Below are positions 1 through 6,989 of a stretch of DNA of 64,000 nt, piece after piece. This stretch comes from Stenotrophomonas sp. ZAC14D1_NAIMI4_1. GTDB lineage: Bacteria; Pseudomonadota; Gammaproteobacteria; Xanthomonadales; Xanthomonadaceae. The notes beneath the pieces were generated by a model. That model did not search any database and was not told the DNA's origin. It worked only from the letters and a program-made list of their open reading frames with translations. Numbering within the stretch: position 1 is the stretch's first letter; each line of letters starts with the position of its first letter. A program made the translations under genes and the position numbers. The stretch is from the NCBI RefSeq assembly GCF_003086775.1, contig NZ_CP026001.1, positions 3,126,407-3,190,406 on the forward strand, read 5' to 3'.

Positions 1-620
1 GCGCGACCCACGCCGGCAACCTGGACCTGAGCTTCCTGCGCTGCGTGCCGAACATGGTGGTGATGGCACCGTCCAACGAAGCCGAATGCCGGCAGATGCT
101 CAGCACCGGCCTGCAGCACCCCGGCCCGGCCGCCGTGCGCTACCCGCGCGGCACCGGCACCGGCGTGGATGCCGGCAACGACCTGTCCACCTTGCCGATC
201 GGCAAGGGCGAGCTGCGCGTGCAGGGCAACCGCATCGCCCTGCTGGCCTTTGGCAGCACCGTCAGCGCCGCCGAACAGGTCGGCCGCGAGCTGGGCCTGA
301 GCGTGGTCAACATGCGCTTCATCAAGCCGCTGGACCGCGAGCTGGTGCTGGCCATGGCCAACAGCCACGACGGCCTGGTGACCATCGAGGACAACGTGGT
401 GGCTGGCGGTGCCGGCTCGGCCGTGGCCGAGCTGCTGAACGCCGAAGACGTGCTGCGCCCGATCCTGCACCTGGGACTGCCGGACGCCTTCCAGCACCAC
501 GCCAGCCGCGAAGACCTGCTGGCGGAAGCCGGCATCGACGCTGCGGGCATCCGCGCGGCAGTGCTCAAGCGCTGGCCGAAGCTGGAAAGCGGTACGCCGC
601 CGCTGAGCGCGGCCAGCTGA
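1..620 (+). CDS. dxs: 1-deoxy-D-xylulose-5-phosphate synthase, C-terminal part
   Basis: The reading frame is open from the first bases of the window and ends in TGA at 618-620; the gene starts upstream. Dxs condenses pyruvate and glyceraldehyde 3-phosphate with thiamine diphosphate, the first step of the MEP isoprenoid pathway, in the cytosol. The visible part (about 205 residues) starts with [17 protein letters not shown], which matches the Dxs pyrimidine-binding domain, and continues through the C-terminal transketolase domain with [11 protein letters not shown] and [16 protein letters not shown]. No defect is visible. A palindromic repeat array starts one base after the stop codon. Confidence 0.95.
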   Translation, partial: ATHAGNLDLSFLRCVPNMVVMAPSNEAECRQMLSTGLQHPGPAAVRYPRGTGTGVDAGNDLSTLPIGKGELRVQGNRIALLAFGSTVSAAEQVGRELGLSVVNMRFIKPLDRELVLAMANSHDGLVTIEDNVVAGGAGSAVAELLNAEDVLRPILHLGLPDAFQHHASREDLLAEAGIDAAGIRAAVLKRWPKLESGTPPLSAAS

Positions 621-643
621 GTAGATCCACGCCATGCGTGGAT
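621..643. repeat. SMAG/REP-like palindrome (GTAG head)
   Basis: A GTAG tetranucleotide is followed by a perfect 8-bp inverted repeat (ATCCACGC / GCGTGGAT, loop CAT). It directly abuts the dxs stop codon, so it may also shape the 3' end of the dxs transcript. The GTAG-headed hairpin is the signature of SMAG elements known from S. maltophilia. Confidence 0.75.
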
Positions 644-785
644 GGGCTCATCAGTGCGGACCAACGGTCCGCACCCACCAAACCAGTAGATCCATCAGTG
701 CGGACCAACGGTCCGCACCCACCAAACCAGTAGATCCATCTGTGCGGACCACCGGTCCGCACCCACCAAACCGGCGGTGGATACA
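644..785. repeat. Tandem array of about three 44-bp SMAG-containing units
   Basis: A 44-bp unit that begins with GTAG repeats with exact period (heads at 686 and 730; a first copy lacking the head starts near 646). Each unit holds the hairpin arms GTGCGGACC and GGTCCGCAC around a short loop, and then CACCAAACC. Copies 1 and 2 are almost identical; copy 3 differs at a few bases. This is short-unit duplication of a REP-like hairpin, not a CRISPR, because there are no unique spacers. Confidence 0.75.
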
Positions 786-807
786 CCCACCCAACCGTCG
801 GTGACGC

Positions 808-1011
808 TCAACCGTAGCTGATCGCCTCGACAAACGCGCCGCTGGCTTCCACGCGCACGGCCGCACGCTGGCCGGTATCGGTGAAGTGCAGGCGCGCGAG
901 GGTTTCGGCGAAATCGAAGGCGCGGACACCGTCGCGGAACTCGATCGGTTCCGGCTTGTCCGGGTGCAGCACGCGCCACTGGCGCTGCTCACATTGCAGA
1001 CGGATCAACAT
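808..1011 (-). CDS. Small conserved protein (67 aa), DUF2188-like
   Basis: Start chosen at the ATG at 1009-1011 because AAGGAGTG lies 5 bases upstream on the minus strand; the open frame extends further upstream but without a better start. The protein has QWRVLHP, a central AFDFAETLARLHF and a C-terminal VRVEASGAFVEAI. The layout (W, then F/A-rich helix, then a glycine-turn beta strand) recalls short DUF2188-type proteins; that link is from memory. It is clearly related to the protein at 6732-6989 (shared C..QW, AFD.A, TGQ, VRVEA.G..IEA). Function unknown. Confidence 0.65.
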   Translation of the reverse strand: MLIRLQCEQRQWRVLHPDKPEPIEFRDGVRAFDFAETLARLHFTDTGQRAAVRVEASGAFVEAISYG

Positions 1012-1144
1012 GCGTTGCTCACTCCTTGAACAGCGTATCGATGACGGTGGGCACACCGGGAGGCGCACTGCCCCCGGTTGCCGACGATACGAGGAATGAA
1101 CTGTGACCGCCATCAGATTAATCTGAATCTGAGGGCCACTGCCG

Positions 1145-1684
1145 TCAGTTGATCTGGAACTGGGCCCGGCAACCATCGCTGACCCACACACCGCGGCGGT
1201 CCCAACCCCAGGTACGACCTTCCACGCAGGGGCTGCGCGACTCCTGGCGCACCAGGCGCACCTCGCGGCGGATGCGCGCATCGCAGTACTTCTGCCGGCG
1301 GTCGTTGGAATGGCAGGCGATCACCTGGCCGCCATTGCCGCCCCAACCGCCGCCGCCGTGGCCCCAGCCGCCACGGGATTCGCCCACGAACTCGGCACGG
1401 CAGCCCTGGGTCACCCACACGCCACCACGCGACTGGCCCCAGGTGCGGCCCTCCACGCACGGCGAGCCGGACAACTGGCGGATCAGGCGCGCGCGGCCGT
1501 CCAGGCGGCACTCGTTGCTGCGGTTCTTCACCGATTCGCAGCGCACGATTCCGCCGCCACGGTTGTCGTAGCGGTCGTCATAGCCACGGTTCTGCGCCTG
1601 CGCGGCACCTGCAGCCGCCAGCATCGGCAGCACGAGGCATGCCACGGTTCCCCAGCCCAGTCCCCTGCCCGATCCCTTGCCCAT
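1145..1684 (-). CDS. DUF3011 family secreted protein
   Basis: 179 aa. The start is the ATG at 1682-1684, which has GGAG 8 bases upstream and begins a signal peptide (hydrophobic stretch about residues 10-28 ending AAGAAQA). The mature protein contains two copies of a cysteine-rich module: C, then Y/E-C, a basic strand (LIRQLS or LVRQES), SPCVEGRTWG and VWV..GCRA.F. A glycine-rich linker with GGWGHGGGGWGG joins them. This is the DUF3011 pattern known from Xanthomonadaceae. The three cysteines plus one per module could form disulfides in the periplasm. Role unknown; it stands alone between convergent and divergent neighbours. Confidence 0.8.
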   Translation of the reverse strand: MGKGSGRGLGWGTVACLVLPMLAAAGAAQAQNRGYDDRYDNRGGGIVRCESVKNRSNECRLDGRARLIRQLSGSPCVEGRTWGQSRGGVWVTQGCRAEFVGESRGGWGHGGGGWGGNGGQVIACHSNDRRQKYCDARIRREVRLVRQESRSPCVEGRTWGWDRRGVWVSDGCRAQFQIN

Positions 1685-1825
1685 TGCCACTTCTCCAGAT
1701 GAATACGATGGCGCAAGCATCGGAGATTCCGGGCGCGCCGCACAGAGGGGGCGCATGACATGGTTGGCATTCCGTTCAAGCAACCCAACCGGGCCTGACC
1801 AGAAACCATCAGCACCCGCCGGCGG

Positions 1826-2485
1826 TCACTCTCCCTCGGCCGCCATCGCCAGCGGTGCCCCCAGTTTTTCCTCGAACGCAAACGCGAACAGCTCGGCGTC
1901 ATTGCTGATGCCCAGCTTGCGCATTGCCGAGATCCGCTGCCGGCTGATCGTGCTGACCGTCCGCCGCAACTGTGCGGCGATCTCGGTGATCGACGGCCCG
2001 GATACATACAGCCGCAGCACTTCCAGTTCCTTGGGCGACAGCACGGACAGGGTCCGCTCGCGCCCCGCCTCCTGCAGGCAGGGCGCAAGCTCGGAATCCA
2101 GGTAGATGCCCCCGCCCATGACCGAATCGACCGCATTGCGAAGGCCGTCCACGCCACTGCCCTTGTAGACCAGCCCGCGCACGCCGGTCCGCATGGCCAT
2201 GTTGAGCGTGGTCGGATTAGTGATCATCGTGACCAGGACCACGGGAATCCTGGGGTGATTGCGACGCAGCGCCTGCAGCATCGCCTGGCCATCCGGCCGC
2301 TTTCCACCCGGCATCGAAAAGTCGGTCACCACCAGATCCACATCTTCAGTGGCAAGCAGATCGAGCAGCGCTTCCGCGCACTGCGCCTCGCCCACGACGC
2401 TGTGCCGGCCCTCTGCCTCGATCACAAGGCGGGTGCCAAACAGCACCAGCGGATGGTCATCCGCGATGGCGATTCGAGTGAGCAT
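1826..2485 (-). CDS. Response regulator, RcsB-like (NarL/LuxR family)
   Basis: 219 aa. Receiver domain at 1-125 with acidic pair D9/D10 (ADDHP), phosphoacceptor D55 (VTDFSMPG), T86 and K108; LuxR-type helix-turn-helix at about 148-210 (LSPKELEVLRLY, ITEIAAQL, TVSTISRQ). The receiver reads like enterobacterial RcsB (ADDHP.VLFG, VVGE, DFSMPG, TM..NP). No histidine kinase gene is adjacent, so it is an orphan here. It is divergent from the GTPase/Roadblock operon across an AT-rich gap, which makes that operon or the pilin genes plausible targets (inference). Start is ATG at 2483-2485. Confidence 0.9.
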   Translation of the reverse strand: MLTRIAIADDHPLVLFGTRLVIEAEGRHSVVGEAQCAEALLDLLATEDVDLVVTDFSMPGGKRPDGQAMLQALRRNHPRIPVVLVTMITNPTTLNMAMRTGVRGLVYKGSGVDGLRNAVDSVMGGGIYLDSELAPCLQEAGRERTLSVLSPKELEVLRLYVSGPSITEIAAQLRRTVSTISRQRISAMRKLGISNDAELFAFAFEEKLGAPLAMAAEGE

Positions 2486-2719
2486 GGTGATTGCCTGTAA
2501 ATGGTCACGCCGCAGTGCGCACGGAAAACGCTAATAACCCTTGAACGCTTCGTCAACTTAACATTGGAAAATGCAATTTCTCATCACAAACCCGCGCTCA
2601 TGCACGCCTTTCCATTAATTGCATGACACCCACGTGCATTTGCAACTTTCCCAATAGTTTCATGGAAACAGAAACAGAAACCGACTTATATATCCACCTC
2701 CGATCACTCATGGCGCCCG
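2486..2719. promoter_or_regulatory. AT-rich divergent control region
   Basis: About 230 bp, much richer in A+T than its surroundings, between the RcsB-like regulator and the GTPase operon. It contains several TTGCA/TGCAA half-sites (for example in ATTGCATGA and in CATTTGCAA at about 2637-2645), a 6-bp tandem repeat GAAACA/GAAACA/GAAACC at 2665-2682, and TTATATAT at 2686-2693 that could serve as a -10 for the plus-strand operon. These are candidate binding sites only. Confidence 0.45.
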
Positions 2720-3433
2720 ATGCTCATGGTCCGATTCCGCCGCCATCCTTTCGATGATCTCGAGGCACGTCCTGCCCCCCTGTCGATGCCAGCGGCAACG
2801 CTGCCGGCCGCGGCGCTGCCCTTCGTGCAGCAGCTGCGCATCCACCTCACGAGCGACACCGCGATGCCGCGCAGGTCCGCCTATGCCGCCGTCATCCATG
2901 ACGACACGGCCGTCTGCTGGCTGGACACGAAGAACGACCGCATGATGACCACGGCGCCCGCACCGATCACGCTGACACTGCTGCAGAAACTGCTGGCCGA
3001 GGAGCACCCGGCGTTGAGCCTTGCACCGGTCACGCAGGAGGTGTTCGAGCAGCGCGCGGTCGTGTCCAGCAACCTGGCGCTGCGCCCCACGCTCTGGAAC
3101 ATCGCGCTGGCCGCAACGCGTCTGGATCGCTTGATGCTGCCGCTGCAGATGGACGCCAAGCTGCGCCTGCGCCGCTGGCCGGACTTCCGCATCCTCGCCC
3201 ACCGCCACGACCACTTCCGCCTGTGCGCACTGTTGATCAAGCAGGGCGCCTCCGTCCAGGCGTGCTGCGACATCCTCGACCTGCCGCAACGCCAGGTGCA
3301 GTCGTTCTTCAATGCCGCCTTCCTCACTGCCTACGCCTTCCCGGTGATGGGCAGCGACGCACCGGTCCGCCCCTCGCCCACCGATGGTCTGGTCAATCTG
3401 TGGCGCCAACTTCGTATCCGCTGGAGTGCATGA
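2720..3433 (+). CDS. Conserved protein of unknown function, first gene of GTPase/Roadblock operon
   Basis: 237 aa; not recognised. There is no signal peptide or membrane segment. A helical segment near residues 168-205 (LCALLIKQGASVQACCDILDL, then RQVQSFFNAAF) looks like a small helix-turn-helix or winged helix. That is reminiscent in style of the DUF742 (CvnC) proteins that precede GTPases in actinobacterial conservons, but no homology is established. The stop codon overlaps the start of the GTPase (ATGA), so the two are translationally coupled. ATGs at 2720 and 2726 are both possible starts; neither has a strong ribosome binding site. Confidence 0.75.
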   Translation: MLMVRFRRHPFDDLEARPAPLSMPAATLPAAALPFVQQLRIHLTSDTAMPRRSAYAAVIHDDTAVCWLDTKNDRMMTTAPAPITLTLLQKLLAEEHPALSLAPVTQEVFEQRAVVSSNLALRPTLWNIALAATRLDRLMLPLQMDAKLRLRRWPDFRILAHRHDHFRLCALLIKQGASVQACCDILDLPQRQVQSFFNAAFLTAYAFPVMGSDAPVRPSPTDGLVNLWRQLRIRWSA

Positions 3434-3981
3434 GCGTGCGTGAGCACAAGATCGTCGTTATGGGCCCGCTGGGAGCGGGCAAATCCACCCTGGTGCAGAC
3501 CCTCACCCACGGCAAAGCCGTGGTGACCGAAGCCCGCAATACCGACCCCAGCGTGGGCAAGGAATACACCACCGTTGCCATGGATTACGGCGACATCGAC
3601 CTGCCGGGCGGTGACCGGCTGCGCCTGTATGGCTCGCCCGGGCAGGAACGCTTCTCCTACATCTGGCCGATCCTGCTGGCAGGTGCCGAGGGCGCCATCG
3701 TGCTGGTGGATGGCAGCAAGTGCGTCAATGCCACACTCGCCGGCCAGCACCTGCAGGCCATCGCCGAGCACGCGCCCACCCTGCCGGTGGTCATCGGCAT
3801 CACCAAGTGCGGCCGCACCGACGATCCGATCCTGCCGCACTGGCAGGCGTGGTTGAGCGAGCAGGCCCCGCACCTGCCGGCCTTGCCGCTGGACCCGCGT
3901 GACATGAAGCAGGCCATCACCGCCATGGACCTGCTGATGAGCCAGATCGAATGCAATGCGATGGCGGCCGCGCATGAGTGA
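3430..3981 (+). CDS. Small Ras-like GTPase (CvnD/MglA-like)
   Basis: 183 aa. The ATG at 3430 overlaps the upstream stop, so longer in-frame extensions are unlikely. Walker A GPLGAGKST at residues 12-20, switch region EYTTVAMDYG at 45-54, and DxxG-like YGSPGQERF at 67-75 are clear. The switch/G3 pattern matches the GTPases paired with Roadblock proteins (Streptomyces CvnD, more distantly MglA). The usual NKxD guanine-specificity motif is replaced by ITKCG at 124-128. It probably works as a cytosolic switch with the two Roadblock proteins downstream acting as regulators (inference from MglA/MglB). It overlaps the next gene by 8 bp. Confidence 0.88.
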   Translation: MSVREHKIVVMGPLGAGKSTLVQTLTHGKAVVTEARNTDPSVGKEYTTVAMDYGDIDLPGGDRLRLYGSPGQERFSYIWPILLAGAEGAIVLVDGSKCVNATLAGQHLQAIAEHAPTLPVVIGITKCGRTDDPILPHWQAWLSEQAPHLPALPLDPRDMKQAITAMDLLMSQIECNAMAAAHE

Positions 3982-4348
3982 CGCCCTCAACGCCGCACCT
4001 GCATTGAACGCACTGGCGCGCGACGTCCCGGGCATCCAGGCCATCGTGGTTGCCAGCGCCGACGGCTTCGCGCTCGCCCAGGCCGGGCCGAAAGGCAACG
4101 TGGCCGATCGCCTGGCCGCGATGACCAGCTCGATGCTGGGCCTGGCCAGCGCGCTGGGGCGCGAGCTGCGCTTTGGCGAACTGGACACGCTGATCCTCGA
4201 CGCCGCCGACGGCAAGGTACTGATGCTGGCCATACCCGGATCGCAGCCGCGGCTGCTGATGACCGCGTGCGACCACAGCTGTGTCATCGGCAACGCCCTG
4301 TGGCATGCCAAGCAGTGCGTGCGCACGCTGGCCGACAACACGAACTGA
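3974..4348 (+). CDS. Roadblock/LC7 domain protein 1
   Basis: 124 aa, a single Roadblock/LC7 domain. Features typical of the fold: N-terminal helix ALNALARDVPGIQAIVVASADGFALAQ, a central helix ADRLAAMTSSMLGLASALGRELRFG, then beta strands LDTLILDAADGKVLMLAI. The start at 3974 overlaps the GTPase end, consistent with coupled translation and a complex between the products. Roadblock proteins are often GTPase-activating or scaffold partners of small GTPases (MglB, CvnB); which role applies here cannot be read from sequence. Confidence 0.88.
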   Translation: MSDALNAAPALNALARDVPGIQAIVVASADGFALAQAGPKGNVADRLAAMTSSMLGLASALGRELRFGELDTLILDAADGKVLMLAIPGSQPRLLMTACDHSCVIGNALWHAKQCVRTLADNTN

Positions 4349-4351
4349 TGC

Positions 4352-4774
4352 ATGTCGCTCTCACTGCTCAGACGACTCTTTTCTTCCAAACACCCGCAAC
4401 GGACCACTGAAATGAATACCGCCATCAACAAATGCCTGGACACACTCATGCAGATCAACGGCGCACAAGCCGTTGCACTGGTCGACTACGAGAGCGGCAT
4501 GCTGCTGGGCAACGCCGGCTCGGGCGTGGACATGGAGCTGGCCGCCGCCGGCAACACCGAAGTGCTGCGCGCCAAGATGAAAACCGCCGAGGCCCTCAAC
4601 CTCAACGACAGCATCGAGGACATCCTCATCACCCTGGGCCGCGCTTACCACGTGCTGCGCCCGGTGTCGGCCAAGAAGGGGCTGTTCTTCTACGTCGTGC
4701 TGGACCGGCAGAAGGCGAACCTCGCCCTCGCCCGCCGCATGGTGCTGGATGTGGAAAGTTCGTTGGCGCTGTAA
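4352..4774 (+). CDS. Roadblock/LC7 domain protein 2
   Basis: 140 aa as drawn from the ATG at 4352; an in-frame ATG at 4412 (MNTAINKCL) would give 120 aa and fits a bare Roadblock domain better, so the basic N-terminus (LLRRLFSSKHPQ) is uncertain. The domain shows NGAQAVALVDYESGMLLGN, a helical middle and DILITLGRAYHVLRPV, then LFFYVVLDR and a C-terminal helix. It starts 3 bp after Roadblock protein 1 and ends the operon. Two different Roadblock proteins could form a heterodimer with the GTPase. Confidence 0.85.
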   Translation: MSLSLLRRLFSSKHPQRTTEMNTAINKCLDTLMQINGAQAVALVDYESGMLLGNAGSGVDMELAAAGNTEVLRAKMKTAEALNLNDSIEDILITLGRAYHVLRPVSAKKGLFFYVVLDRQKANLALARRMVLDVESSLAL

Positions 4775-5171
4775 AGCGCAGGCAGCGAAGCGTAAAAATG
4801 GGGACAGGAACGCCTGGGCCGCTCTGGGGAGAGCGACCCAGGCACTGCGGTTCTGTGCAGAAACAGATCATCGATCTGGAAACGTTCCGGAAAGAACGAC
4901 AGCTGCGCGACGCGCGGCTCTGTATTGCCGTGGAAAAGCAAATCCCGCTGCAACCGGCGAACTTTACGGGAATTGATCTCCGCGCAGCGCGGTAAAAGTT
5001 GCATTTACTTGATCCGAACATTTGCAAATGTCGCCACATCAACTCCGGCGACCTTAACTTTACGATTTTTGGAATATCTCATTTTCAGTACAGGTGATTT
5101 CATTCTGGCAAGCCGCGCAGAACAACCCGCGCAGCGAAACCCGAAATCCATAATTCCCGTGAAGGATTATC
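4775..5171. promoter_or_regulatory. Intergenic region upstream of pilin gene, with hairpin and palindrome
   Basis: About 400 bp without a convincing gene. An interrupted stem at 4813-4842 (CCTGGG..CGCTCT / AGAGCG..CCCAGG, loop GGGG) lies just after the Roadblock operon and may terminate it, although no T-tract follows. A perfect 14-bp palindrome ACATTTGCAAATGT sits at 5016-5029, and the following 100 bp are AT-rich, as expected for the pilin promoter. The core CATTTGCAA also occurs near 2637 upstream of the GTPase operon. Confidence 0.45.
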
Positions 5172-5630
5172 ATGAACGCCTCTCGTATCCGCGCATTCCG
5201 CGCACCCAGCCCAGTTTCCCAGCAGAAAGGCTTCTCGCTTATCGAGCTGATGATTGTCGTGGCGATCATCGCCATTCTGGCCATGATCGCGCTGCCGCAG
5301 TACCAGGCTTTCTCTGCCAAATCGAAGATTGCCGGTGGTCTTGCCGAAGTCGCCGGTGGCAAGGTCGGCGTTGAAGCCGTGATGGCCGAAGGCGGTCTCA
5401 TCGCCAATGCAAAGCCGGAGGCACTTGGCCTGCCAGTCAAAGGCTCGCGGTGCGATTCGTTTGACGCGAAGTTCGACGCGTTGGGCGTCGGTGCGTTGAC
5501 CTGCGAGTTGAAGACAGACGCTCGCTACGGCACTGGCACGGTGATCAGCCTCAACCGTAACAGCCAGGGCGTCTGGACGTGCACGAGCACGGTGACCGAC
5601 AAGTCGCTTCTGCCCGCTGTCTGCGTCTGA
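5172..5630 (+). CDS. Type IV pilin-like protein 1 (PilA-type)
   Basis: 152 aa. AAGGA lies 8 bases before the ATG. A prepilin leader of about 20 residues ends in QQKG, and is followed by FSLIELMIVVAIIAILAMIALPQYQ; this has the glycine before F, glutamate at +5 and hydrophobic N-terminal helix that define class III signal peptides cut by PilD. The globular part is short, with Cys pairs (RCDSFD, ALTCEL, WTCTS, AVCV) suited to a disulfide loop. It is either a major or a minor pilin; the usual pilB/pilC/pilD assembly genes are not in this window. Confidence 0.9.
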   Translation: MNASRIRAFRAPSPVSQQKGFSLIELMIVVAIIAILAMIALPQYQAFSAKSKIAGGLAEVAGGKVGVEAVMAEGGLIANAKPEALGLPVKGSRCDSFDAKFDALGVGALTCELKTDARYGTGTVISLNRNSQGVWTCTSTVTDKSLLPAVCV

Positions 5631-5647
5631 CAGCTCTCCCGACATGC

Positions 5648-5680
5648 AAGGCTGGCGTGTGCTCCACGCCAGCCTTTCCT
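5648..5680 (+). terminator. Hairpin between the two pilin genes
   Basis: Stem AAGGCTGGCGT / ACGCCAGCCTT, 6-base loop, followed by only a weak T stretch (TTTCCTT). It may be a partial terminator or an mRNA 3'-end stabiliser that lets pilin 1 be made in excess of pilin 2. Confidence 0.6.
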
Positions 5681-5708
5681 TGGATACACACTTTCCGACG
5701 GAGATCAC

Positions 5709-6197
5709 ATGACCTCTGAAACTCTCCGCAAGGGCGCCACACTCCCCCATGGAACCCAACAAGCCGGCTTCTCCCTCATCGAACTGATGGTGGTCGTGGC
5801 GATCATCAGCATCCTGGCGCTGATCGCGTTGCCGCAGTACCAGCTCTTTTCAGCAAAAGCCCGGGTTGCAGGCGCCCTCGCAGAGATTGCCCCAGGCAAG
5901 GCCACCGTCGAGGCACTGATTGCAGCAGGTCATGACTTCCAGTTCCCGGAGTCACCATCAGGCATGCCCAGCCCAACGCAACTTGGCCTCCCTGAGCAGG
6001 GTACTCACTGCAGATGGATTTCTTTCCCAGCTTCAAATCCCTACGTCATGGATTTCGAAATCATGTGCATATTGGGAGAGCACCCTGGCTACCGGTACGC
6101 TGCTATCCATCTTACGCGCCACCGGGCGACAGGCTCGTGGCGGTGCATGGTGTCTACCGACAATGCAGCCATAGTGCCCACGTCCTGCACTCGATAG
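5709..6197 (+). CDS. Type IV pilin-like protein 2
   Basis: 162 aa, GGAG 6 bases before the ATG. Leader ends QQAG, then FSLIELMVVVAIISILALIALPQYQLFSAKARVAG, nearly identical through the helix to pilin 1, but the C-terminal head differs and carries cysteines at HCRW, IMCIL, RCMV and TSCTR. The shared N-terminal half and divergent head suggest duplication followed by specialisation. Probably co-expressed with pilin 1 through the intervening hairpin. Confidence 0.88.
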   Translation: MTSETLRKGATLPHGTQQAGFSLIELMVVVAIISILALIALPQYQLFSAKARVAGALAEIAPGKATVEALIAAGHDFQFPESPSGMPSPTQLGLPEQGTHCRWISFPASNPYVMDFEIMCILGEHPGYRYAAIHLTRHRATGSWRCMVSTDNAAIVPTSCTR

Positions 6198-6265
6198 CCC
6201 CAGCAACCGGACAACTGCACGTGCAGACACCGAACCGTCTCTCGCGCATCACCCACTACACCCAC

Positions 6266-6763
6266 ATGTCCACCGTACCCGCCGCCAACGACGATCGGTT
6301 TACCCCAGAAAGCCCTGTTGCCATCACCCCCAGGCTTTACGGCCAAGCCCACGCCCTGGTCATCGCAGATGCAAACCCCTGGGTCCGCAGCGAGCTCGTC
6401 CTCGGCATTTTCCCGCACCTGCAGGGTCAGGCTCCCCGCGAAGCCCGCTCACCATCGGAGGTACTGGCACGCATTTCCGAGCCGGCCTGCAAAGTGCTGG
6501 TCATCGACCCCTGCATGCCTACCATCGGCCAAAGCGATGGAATTCCCCTGCTGCGGCGCATCTGCTGCCTGCGCCGCGACCTGCTCATCCTGGTGCTGGC
6601 CGAGGACCCGCAGCGGCTGCTGCAGGACAGGGCGCTGCCGGGGCGGATCGAACACGTCCACACCAAAACCGTCAGCCGTGCATGGCTGTGGCGCTTCATC
6701 ACCCCGGCGCTGAGCCGGGATGCGGCTGGCGTCACGCCGCTGGCGCAGGATGCAGCTCCGTAA
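6266..6763 (+). CDS. Receiver-like protein lacking an output domain
   Basis: 165 aa from ATG 6266; no clear ribosome binding site, and the open frame extends upstream into the pilin gene, so the start is uncertain. Residues 27-148 read as a CheY-like fold related to RcsB: ALVIADANPWVRSEL (one acid of the usual pair, D35, retained), LVIDPCMP with D81 at the phosphoacceptor position, DGIPLLRRI, ILVLAED and HTKTVS with K134. Nothing like a helix-turn-helix follows. It may bind or compete with the RcsB-like regulator at 1826-2485 (inference). Confidence 0.6.
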   Translation: MSTVPAANDDRFTPESPVAITPRLYGQAHALVIADANPWVRSELVLGIFPHLQGQAPREARSPSEVLARISEPACKVLVIDPCMPTIGQSDGIPLLRRICCLRRDLLILVLAEDPQRLLQDRALPGRIEHVHTKTVSRAWLWRFITPALSRDAAGVTPLAQDAAP

Positions 6764-6989
6764 CCTGCTCTGGCGCGACAGCCACCGCCTGGAAACGCAC
6801 GGCTTCGATGCTGTTGCCCAGCGCTTCCACGCGCACGGTGCTCTCCTGCCCGGTCCGGCGATAGTGATCCCCGGCCCGCTCGACGGCGGTATCGAAGGCG
6901 GCAGCCCCCGAACAGAACGCTTCGGCGCTGCCTGCAACGGGATCCAGCAGCGACCACTGGGCGGCACTGCATTTGACGGTAATGACCAT
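6732..6989 (-). CDS. Small conserved protein (85 aa), paralogue of 808-1011
   Basis: Start set at the ATG at 6987-6989, with AGGAG 6 bases upstream; an earlier in-frame ATG lacks a binding site. Shares QW..L.P, F..G..AFD.A, TGQ, VRVEA.G..IEA with the protein encoded at 808-1011, then has an Ala/Pro-rich tail. The 3' end overlaps the receiver-like gene on the other strand by 32 bp (convergent). Function unknown. Confidence 0.65.
   Translation of the reverse strand: MVITVKCSAAQWSLLDPVAGSAEAFCSGAAAFDTAVERAGDHYRRTGQESTVRVEALGNSIEAVRFQAVAVAPEQVTELHPAPAA

Noticed and set aside
644..785. Possible CRISPR array
   Set aside because: Period is 44 bp but the whole unit repeats, including the part that would be spacer; no cas genes are near. 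It is a tandem SMAG repeat.
1114..1125. 12-bp palindrome CAGATTAATCTG
   Set aside because: Perfect but isolated; no matching second copy or clear promoter was seen nearby, so no function is proposed.
4749..4976. 75-codon frame downstream of the Roadblock operon
   Set aside because: Starts inside the preceding gene in another frame, crosses a hairpin, and has no binding site or recognisable protein character.
5102..5120. Sigma-54 promoter for the pilin gene
   Set aside because: TGGCA is present, but the GC element does not fall at the required spacing, so the -24/-12 pattern is not met.
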